A DNA stretch of 17,088 nt from an uncultured Porphyromonas sp. (GTDB taxonomy: Bacteria; Bacteroidota; Bacteroidia; Bacteroidales; Porphyromonadaceae): positions 1 to 17,088 of the forward strand of contig URDQ01000045.1 of the NCBI GenBank assembly GCA_900546675.1, given 5' to 3'. The notes beneath the pieces were generated by a model. The model did not search any database, was not told the origin of the DNA, and saw only the letters and a program-made list of their open reading frames with translations. Positions 5,952 to 11,792 of the stretch are shown here, piece after piece (the stretch's first letter is position 1; the number at the start of each line of letters is the position of its first letter). Position numbers and translations under genes: made by a program.

Positions 5952-8579
5952 ATGGATCAAGACAATCACGACATAGAGCAAGAGCAGGAGATGGAGGAGA
6001 CCACTCCGACAGATATAGATGCAGCATCGTCCAGCACCGACCCGAGCGACGAGAGCTACGTGGCTCCCGAAGAGGAGGAGGGCGAGGGACGCCTGCATAC
6101 CCTCGGCGGGATGTACCGCCACTGGTTCCTCGACTACGCATCATACGTAATCCTCGAGCGTGCCGTGCCTCACATTGAGGACGGACTCAAGCCGGTGCAG
6201 CGACGGGTGCTCTACACGATGCACCTGATGGAAAACGGCACCCTCCACAAGGTTGCCAAGATCGTTGGTGCTACGATGGCATACCACCCACACGGTGACG
6301 CCTCGATCAATGATGCTTTGGTACAGCTCGGTCAGAAGGGCTATCTCATAGACACGCAGGGTAACTGGGGTAACATACTCACAGGCGATGAGGCGGCCGC
6401 TGGGCGATACATCGAGGCTAAGCTCTCCAACTTTGCCCTCGAGATACTCTTTGGCGACAAAATCACCCCCTGGATGAAGAGCTACGACGGCAAGTCGCGC
6501 GAGCCAGTTTACCTGCCCACTCGCTTCCCGCTATTGCTAGCGCAAGGTGCCGAGGGTATCGCCGTGGGTCTCTCCTGCAAGATCCTACCGCACAATCCCA
6601 AGGAGCTCATCGAGGCTGCCTGCGCTTACCTGCGTGGAGAGCCTTTTACCCTCTATCCAGACTTCTCCACGGGAGGTATCATCGACGTAGACCGCTACAA
6701 CGATGGCAAGCGGGGCGGACAGGTCAAGAGCCGCGCACGCATCGAGCGCATCGAGGATCGTGTGCTAAGTGTGCGTGACCTGCCCTTTGGCAAGACCACC
6801 TCGACGCTCATTGACTCAATCCTAAAGGCTAATGATAAGGGGCTGATCAAGATCAAGCGCATAGACGATATGACCGCCGAAACGGCCGACATACGCATCT
6901 ATCTGCCCGTAGGTGTCTCGGCCGACAAGACGATCGATGGACTCTACGCCTTCACCGATTGCGAGGTCTCTATCTCGCCCAATGCGTGTGTCATCGAGGA
7001 CGATAGGCCACGCTTCCTCGGCGTGAGCGACCTGCTACGTCACTCGGTAGAGCATACACGTGGATTGCTAGAGGAGGATCTGCGCTTACAGCTCCACGAT
7101 CGCCAGGAGGAGTATATGGGCGCTTCGCTAGAGCGGATCTTCATCGAGCATCGTATCTATAAGTTACGCACCTTTGAGGAGGCTCCTGACCAGCAGACAG
7201 CTCTAGATGTGATCCGCAAGGCTCTAGAGCCTATCGTGGGCGACTCTTTGCTAAGGCCTATCACGGACGATGACTTAGCGCGTCTCCTAGAGATCAAGAT
7301 GGCACGGATCCTCAAATTTAACCTAGAGAAAAACGAGCAGCTCATCCTGCGCCTCACCGAGGAGATGGCGCAGATACAGCACCACCTAGACCACCTCACC
7401 GACTACACAATACACTACTACAACTCGCTCCTAGAGGAGTATGGTGCTGGCTGGGAGCGACGCACTCAGATCGGACACTTCGGCACGATCGAGGCTACGA
7501 AGGTGGTCGAGGAGAATCTCAAGCTCTACATAGATCGCAAGATGGGCTTCGCGGGGACTGGCATCAAGGGCGGAGAGTATGTGTGCGACTGTAGTGAGAT
7601 AGACGATATGATCGTCTTCTTCCGTGACGGCACCTATATGATTACCAAGATCGAGGAGAAAAAGTTCCTCGGCAAGGAGCGTGTCCTACATATCAATAAG
7701 TATGTGCGAGGAGACAAGCGCACGATCTACAATGCGATCTATCTAGATGGCAAGACGAAGACTTCGTTTATCAAGCGCTTTCACGTATCGTCTAGCGTGC
7801 GTGACCGAGAGTACGACTTGACTATGGGCGCTCCCGGCAGCAAGGTACTCTACTTCTCTGCCAATTCCAACGGAGAGGCGGAGAGTGTGACGATCAAGTT
7901 GCTCCGTGGAGGTACCTCGCGACGCATACTCTTCTTTGACAAAGACTTTGCAGACATTGCTATCAAGGGACGCACCGCCAAGGGCAACATTGTGACGCGC
8001 GCTCCAATCGAGCGTATCTCACTTAAGGAGCAAGGTGGCTCAACACTCGGAGGACGCAAGGTGTGGTTTGACCCAGATGTGAACCGTATCAACTACAACG
8101 ACCAGGGGGACTACCTAGGCGAGTTTGAGTCTAGCGACCGCATCCTCGTCATTCTCCCGTCGGAGCAGGTCTACACGACCGACTTTGGCGAGAGCAACCA
8201 CTTCTCTGAGTCACCCAAGATCATCGAGAAGTACGACCCCGACAAGGTCTGGAGCGTCATCTACACCACACCCGAGGGAGTTACCTACATCAAGCGTGTC
8301 TCTATGCCCGATAGGAAGAAGCCACAACCGATCATAGAACCCGAGGAGCAACTACTAGCACTCACCGACGAGGCTGAGGCGCAGTTTACCCTGATCACGA
8401 AGCCACAAGGACGTAAGAAGGCTGCGACGATAGAGATCTCCGTGGCTGAGTATGAGCCACTCAAGAAGATCTCCGCACGTGGCAAGCGGATCACTGCACT
8501 ACCTCTCGACAGCTTTGCAAAGGTTGAACTCGTAGCTGACGAAACGGAGGAAGAGGCAGAAGAGCTAACCGACGAATGA
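5952..8579 (+). CDS. parC: DNA topoisomerase IV subunit A (ParC)
   Basis: This is the catalytic breakage-reunion subunit of a type IIA topoisomerase, which works with ParE in chromosome decatenation. It has 875 residues. An acidic tail (1-47) precedes the winged-helix core beginning near YRHWFLDYASYVILERA. DGLKPVQRR and YHPHGD follow, and the active-site Tyr153 lies in AAAGRYIEA. The tower and coiled-coil region covers about 350-500. The C-terminal blades are divergent and no GyrA box (QRRGGKG) is seen, which favours ParC over GyrA. Ala117 sits where most enzymes carry the quinolone-interacting Ser, and Asp121 at the acidic position. Its stop overlaps the next start by 4 nt. The partner parE is not in the window. 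Confidence 0.92.
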   Translation: MDQDNHDIEQEQEMEETTPTDIDAASSSTDPSDESYVAPEEEEGEGRLHTLGGMYRHWFLDYASYVILERAVPHIEDGLKPVQRRVLYTMHLMENGTLHKVAKIVGATMAYHPHGDASINDALVQLGQKGYLIDTQGNWGNILTGDEAAAGRYIEAKLSNFALEILFGDKITPWMKSYDGKSREPVYLPTRFPLLLAQGAEGIAVGLSCKILPHNPKELIEAACAYLRGEPFTLYPDFSTGGIIDVDRYNDGKRGGQVKSRARIERIEDRVLSVRDLPFGKTTSTLIDSILKANDKGLIKIKRIDDMTAETADIRIYLPVGVSADKTIDGLYAFTDCEVSISPNACVIEDDRPRFLGVSDLLRHSVEHTRGLLEEDLRLQLHDRQEEYMGASLERIFIEHRIYKLRTFEEAPDQQTALDVIRKALEPIVGDSLLRPITDDDLARLLEIKMARILKFNLEKNEQLILRLTEEMAQIQHHLDHLTDYTIHYYNSLLEEYGAGWERRTQIGHFGTIEATKVVEENLKLYIDRKMGFAGTGIKGGEYVCDCSEIDDMIVFFRDGTYMITKIEEKKFLGKERVLHINKYVRGDKRTIYNAIYLDGKTKTSFIKRFHVSSSVRDREYDLTMGAPGSKVLYFSANSNGEAESVTIKLLRGGTSRRILFFDKDFADIAIKGRTAKGNIVTRAPIERISLKEQGGSTLGGRKVWFDPDVNRINYNDQGDYLGEFESSDRILVILPSEQVYTTDFGESNHFSESPKIIEKYDPDKVWSVIYTTPEGVTYIKRVSMPDRKKPQPIIEPEEQLLALTDEAEAQFTLITKPQGRKKAATIEISVAEYEPLKKISARGKRITALPLDSFAKVELVADETEEEAEELTDE

Positions 8580-9514
8580 GCCAAGCGACACACTCTATGA
8601 GACAACGATTACGACACCGCCTTCTACTGCTTTGCGTGGGGCTATCACTGCTGAGTACGAGCCGCTCGCTCTCTGCTCAGGAGGCAGATACGACTACCAC
8701 AACTACAACAACTACTACCACGACAGCCACTACACCCTACCGGCTGCTCTACCTATCGCATGAGTTTCGCTTCGGGTGGAACACATTATATAATGAGTAC
8801 CTCTCACCGCTCTACTACCGTGGTCACTCGCTGAGCTACCGACTCTCCTCAGAGGCTCCACTCACACAGGCTCACCCTGAGTGGCTCCTCTTGCAAAGCA
8901 CACAGATCACTGGTGGACAGCTGCTCAACCCCGCACGCACTGGAGCTACCAGTCACCTCGCTTTCGACACGAAGTGGAGCTTCGTGCATCAGTGGCGTCT
9001 GCCCTTTGGGATGGTCGTTGGCGTAGGACCTGGCGTTATGATCGAGGGAGCTACCTCTTACAACGGGCGCAACCAAAACAACCCGGCCGATCAGCAACTC
9101 AATGGAGATCTGACGGCACAAGCTTTGGCAGCCTACCGCCTTCGCATTGGGTGGTTCGTCGCAGACCTGCGCCTGCAGATGACCTCAGCACTGGTCGGTC
9201 TAGGCTTCGCACCATATTATAATGAGTCTTACCTGCAGGCTTACTACTACGACAAGATCATCAACCACTTTGCCCTGCACACCTTCGGTCGACGGCATTA
9301 CTACCAGGTAGGACTTGCTCTAGACATACCTATATGGCGCATTATGACCCTGCGTATAACCTACGACTACACCAACTCGGCAAGACGTATCCACTCCATC
9401 TATCGAGGCTTCTCGGGACACTATCTAGGAGTCGGTCTAGCCACTTACTTACGCCCCTTCAGAGGGTATCAAGAGGTGCACAATGCAAACCACACGACTG
9501 CCATCAGCTTATGA
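8576..9514 (+). CDS. Predicted outer-membrane beta-barrel protein (DUF3316-like)
   Basis: This 312-residue exported protein has unproven function. It has a signal peptide ending at SLSAQ (about residue 35) and then a run of 12 Thr (39-50). The mature part is rich in aromatic and glycine residues in alternating patterns, with segments such as YLSPLYYRG and a C-terminal strand GVGLATYLRPF, as expected for a small outer-membrane barrel. It resembles the DUF3316 family of Bacteroidota, though this is from pattern memory only. The first ATG overlaps the parC stop (ATGA). A second in-frame ATG at 8597, directly before the Arg-rich signal peptide start, is an alternative. Its last codons overlap the S41 peptidase start. 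Confidence 0.7.
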   Translation: MSQATHSMRQRLRHRLLLLCVGLSLLSTSRSLSAQEADTTTTTTTTTTTTATTPYRLLYLSHEFRFGWNTLYNEYLSPLYYRGHSLSYRLSSEAPLTQAHPEWLLLQSTQITGGQLLNPARTGATSHLAFDTKWSFVHQWRLPFGMVVGVGPGVMIEGATSYNGRNQNNPADQQLNGDLTAQALAAYRLRIGWFVADLRLQMTSALVGLGFAPYYNESYLQAYYYDKIINHFALHTFGRRHYYQVGLALDIPIWRIMTLRITYDYTNSARRIHSIYRGFSGHYLGVGLATYLRPFRGYQEVHNANHTTAISL

Positions 9515-10566
9515 ATCTAACGAAACTACATAGCGGACTTGTCACCCTGCTACTCCTACCGTTGCTGCTTGCTTGCACACAAGAGCCTGAGGAGCAGCTG
9601 TACACGAGGGACTATCAGACCAACTTCACCGCACTCTGGACCATACTAGACGAGGGGTACTGCTTCTTTGACGATAAGCTCCCAGCCGCAGGCGATACCA
9701 CTTGGAGCGACCTCAAGGAGATCTACACACCTCTGGTACAGCAATGCCAGTCGGAGGACGAGTTCTTCGACCTGATGGTAGAGCTGATGTGTCACCTCAA
9801 GGATGGACATGTCAATCTCTTCGCTCCCTTTGATGTTGGAGGGTGGGATATTCGCAAAGGAGCTAGATACTGTCTAGATAGTCGCATACGCAACCTTTAT
9901 CTACAGCCTCATGTGCGTCGTGCTGGATCGATCTACTATACGCCGATCACCTACAATGGACATGCTGCTGACTCAATCGGCTATATGGTGATCCCCTCTT
10001 TCTCCTCGTCCATCTCCTTGACTCATCTACATGCTGTCTTCACAAGACTAGCGCACTGTCGTGGTCTGATCATCGATATGCGTAACAATGGCGGTGGACT
10101 GCTGACCAATGCGGATCGTCTGGCTAGCGTCTTGATCCCCTCCGATACGATCGTCGGCTATATGAGTACGAAGACCGGTCCTGGACACCAAGACTTCGGA
10201 CCACTCAAAGAGATTCGAGTCTCTCGCGCTTCCATCAGTTGGCAGCGCCCTACGGTGATCCTCGTGGATCGTGGCACTTACAGCGCAGCTAACTCACTCG
10301 TGGCTTATGTCAAGGGGACGACCCGACATGTCCTCTTTATGGGGGATCGTACGGGTGGTGGCGGTGGTCTACCTCGTAGTAGCGAACTGCCCAACGGCTG
10401 GTGGCTACGCTACTCCTCCTCTCGTATGTACGACGCTCAGCGACACGGCATCGAGGCAGGCATCGAGCCACACATCATCCAGGAGCAGACCGATGAGGCG
10501 ACAGCGCAACAGCAAGACGCCCTCATAGAGCGCGCTATCACGATACTCCTCGCAGCGACGAAGTAA
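9511..10566 (+). CDS. S41-family (tricorn/C-terminal-processing type) peptidase lipoprotein
   Basis: The predicted envelope serine protease has 351 residues. The signal peptide ends in the lipobox LLAC (Cys22), and the acidic TQEPEEQ that follows is compatible with outer-membrane or surface sorting. The N-terminal helical part (about 35-95) leads to DGH with His100. The S41 core includes the strand LIIDMRNNGGG, nucleophile Ser258 in TYSAAN, and Glu319 in GIEPH. The His/Ser/Glu order matches tricorn-type S41 enzymes, not the Ser/Lys dyad of CtpA. No PDZ domain is evident. The ATG at 9511 overlaps the stop of the barrel gene (ATGA) and begins the signal peptide. The frame is open further upstream, but those residues lie inside the preceding gene. 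Confidence 0.87.
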   Translation: MNLTKLHSGLVTLLLLPLLLACTQEPEEQLYTRDYQTNFTALWTILDEGYCFFDDKLPAAGDTTWSDLKEIYTPLVQQCQSEDEFFDLMVELMCHLKDGHVNLFAPFDVGGWDIRKGARYCLDSRIRNLYLQPHVRRAGSIYYTPITYNGHAADSIGYMVIPSFSSSISLTHLHAVFTRLAHCRGLIIDMRNNGGGLLTNADRLASVLIPSDTIVGYMSTKTGPGHQDFGPLKEIRVSRASISWQRPTVILVDRGTYSAANSLVAYVKGTTRHVLFMGDRTGGGGGLPRSSELPNGWWLRYSSSRMYDAQRHGIEAGIEPHIIQEQTDEATAQQQDALIERAITILLAATK

Positions 10567-10585
10567 TCCACCGCACAGATCTGGA

Positions 10586-10601
10586 GACTGTTGCAATAGT
10601 C
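10586..10601. repeat. 16-bp near-palindrome gactgttgcaatagtc, copy 2
   Basis: Identical to the 16-mer at 324-339. It lies 19 nt after the S41 peptidase stop and 19 nt before the terminator stem, so both copies sit at gene 3' ends. Confidence 0.75.
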
Positions 10602-10620
10602 ACATCAGACCTATACACGC

Positions 10621-10653
10621 AAAAAGAGCCTTCCCTCTCGGGAGGCTCTTTTT
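10621..10653. terminator. Bidirectional intrinsic terminator
   Basis: The stem aaaaagagcc..ggctcttttt surrounds a tccc/ggga extension with one bulge and a small loop. A-run and T-run flanks make it usable from both sides. It lies between the plus-strand S41 peptidase gene and the convergent tRNA gene, whose 3' end is 1 nt away. Confidence 0.9.
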
Positions 10654-10654
10654 G

Positions 10655-10728
10655 TGACCGCGGCAGGATTCAAACCTGCAACCTTTTGATCCGTAGTCAA
10701 ATGCTCTATTCAGTTGAGCTACGCGGCC
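10655..10728 (-). tRNA. tRNA-Arg (anticodon ACG)
   Basis: This is a 74-nt cloverleaf. The acceptor is GGCCGCG/CGCGGTC with one G-U pair and discriminator A. The D-stem is GCTC/GAGC, and the anticodon stem TTTGA/TCAAA has the loop CTACGGA (anticodon ACG at 10692-10694 on the complement). The T-stem is GCAGG/CCTGC, and CCA is not encoded. The D-loop AACTGAATA gives A at position 19 and the T-loop TTTGAAT gives T at 56, so the usual G19-C56 tertiary pair appears as A19-U56. The ACG anticodon is normally read as inosine, decoding CGU, CGC and CGA. Confidence 0.95.
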
Positions 10729-10821
10729 GATGAAAACTAAACCCTTAAAAAAACGACAAACGAAAGAGGTGAAACAGACGGTCGCTCACAAGAGTGAAGC
10801 GTTCCTCCCCGTTTGCAGATG

Positions 10822-10851
10822 CAAAGGTACAACAATTTTCGGAACCTGCAA
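10822..10851 (-). promoter_or_regulatory. Promoter of tRNA-Arg
   Basis: Read on the minus strand, CTTG is followed by exactly 19 nt and then TACCTTTG, which closely matches the Bacteroidota TTTG-N19-TAnnTTTG promoter. It lies about 94 nt upstream of the mature tRNA 5' end, implying a processed leader. Confidence 0.8.
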
Positions 10852-11067
10852 GCCTTTTCCGCAAAAAACTTTCAGCGCAACGAGCAAATGCGACCTAGGA
10901 TAGCTCACAACATCAAGAGAAACAATGAGATAAACCATATAAAAAACATTCCTCCCAAATCTCTTCACGAAGCCTTCGTTCCAGCTCAAATGTAGAGCTT
11001 AGACTCCGCAAGTCTCGCCATTAACCCTAGGTAGGGACGCACAGTCGTCATTCCGTTGTGTCAAAGC

Positions 11068-11204
11068 GAGACGTGTAACCCTGTGTAGGGACGCTCGGCT
11101 AGTGTCTAGCGAGAGGGCGTCCGTTGCATCAAAGGTTACAGCATCGTGGTTTTAACGAGGACGGACGCTCAGGTCGAGCGTCCCTACACAGGGTTACACG
11201 TCTC
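11068..11204. repeat. Perfect 30-bp inverted repeat with nested stems
   Basis: The arms 11068-11097 and 11175-11204 are exact reverse complements (30 of 30) around a 77-nt spacer. Inside are a second pairing (gcgtccgt 11117-11124 with acggacgc 11161-11168) and an alternative local hairpin (ggacgctc / gagcgtcc, 11163-11183). A partial third copy of the arm, ttaaccctaggtagggacgc, lies at 11021-11040. The spacer does not encode anything recognisable. Confidence 0.9.
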
Positions 11205-11220
11205 CAATCACTCCGACTGC

Positions 11221-11258
11221 TCCGATCACATCCGATAATTCCGATCACATCCGATGAC
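11221..11258. repeat. Two tandem 19-bp repeats
   Basis: tccgatcacatccgat plus three bases is repeated directly at 11221-11239 and 11240-11258, and is preceded by degenerate units (ccaatcactccgactgc). Confidence 0.75.
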
Positions 11259-11261
11259 TCC

Positions 11262-11301
11262 TCCACCTAACCTCTGATATCTAATATCTAACCTCTAATT
11301 C
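11262..11301. repeat. CTAACCTCTAAT-type short repeats
   Basis: Degenerate units ctaacctctgat, atctaatatctaac and ctctaatt resemble the reverse complement of the TTAGAGA repeats at 5841-5866 and 14656-14679. Confidence 0.45.
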
Positions 11302-11305
11302 GTTC

Positions 11306-11466
11306 CCTACGTGGCAAATCTCAATTCTCCACGTGGCAATTTTTTATTCTCCACGTAGGCGAGGATCATTTCTTCGGACATATCATTTGATTCTTCCGAA
11401 GTTTTATTTCTCGCCTACGTGGGCATTTTTTAGTTTCCACCGAGAGATTTGGGAATCCCTACGTGA
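11306..11466. repeat. Six-box symmetric repeat element, copy 2
   Basis: Boxes start at 11306, 11328, 11350, 11414, 11436 and 11458, the same 22/22/64/22/22 spacing as copy 1 at 59-219. The inner boxes form a perfect 13-bp inverted repeat (11351-11363 with 11410-11422). The core aligned to copy 1 (11368-11401 against 121-154) matches at 28 of 34 positions, including tcatttgattc. Here the core arms cttcgga and tccgaag are themselves inverted about the same centre. The right-hand spacers are T-rich instead of A-rich, so outer pairing is weaker than in copy 1. Confidence 0.85.
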
Positions 11467-11693
11467 GTATTTGCTTTTCCTGCCAAATGGGAGAGGAGGG
11501 GAGCTCAGGACGTAAACGACTATCTTTGTATAGCATTTGCTATGAACTCACCTTACCGCCCCTCAATAGAGATTGACCATTAGTCCTAGGAATATAATGC
11601 GTCAGCCCTGATCCTCACTCCCCTACAACCATCGTGGCCCCCAATTAATCGTATATAGGTATTCGCCCTGGAGCAAATCAGCACAGTTAGGTA

Positions 11694-11724
11694 TTTTCGA
11701 CAAGGAGAATGACCCGTAACTTTG
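11694..11724 (+). promoter_or_regulatory. Promoter of the BspA-like surface protein gene
   Basis: tttt at 11694-11697, 19 nt, then TAACTTTG at 11717-11724, a good Bacteroidota promoter match. It implies a leader of roughly 60 nt before the ATG at 11793. Confidence 0.65.
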
Positions 11725-11792
11725 CATAGATAAAGGGGAACAATGAGTTACGATGCTCCCCGATCACCTGTAATTCAAATAAACATCTATCT

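Larger units (their letters stand above)
10729..11792. other. 1.06-kb gene-free, repeat-rich interval
   Basis: No convincing gene is seen. Open frames of 60-67 codons at 10786-10995 occur on both strands over the same DNA, show no family features and overlap the tRNA promoter. A TATCTTTG box at 11521-11528 followed by a 13-codon frame (11542-11583) is unsupported. The interval contains the tRNA promoter and 86-nt leader, a 30-bp inverted repeat, tandem repeats, the second six-box element and the promoter of the downstream surface-protein gene. Confidence 0.65.

Noticed and set aside
9334..9510. Longer S41 peptidase beginning inside the barrel gene
   Set aside because: The extra 59 residues would precede the lipoprotein signal peptide. 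The ATG at 9511 overlapping the barrel stop is the natural start.
10655..10728. tRNA-Arg as an integration (att) site for a mobile island
   Set aside because: No integrase gene and no repeated tRNA 3' segment is visible in the window.
10786..10995. 60-67 codon frames on both strands upstream of tRNA-Arg
   Set aside because: They overlap each other and the tRNA promoter and leader, and show no family features.
11333..11515. 60-codon plus frame across repeat copy 2
   Set aside because: Runs through the repeat boxes in a different frame from copy 1; peptide not conserved between copies.
11542..11583. 13-codon frame after a TATCTTTG box
   Set aside because: Too short, no -33 element, no comparison available.
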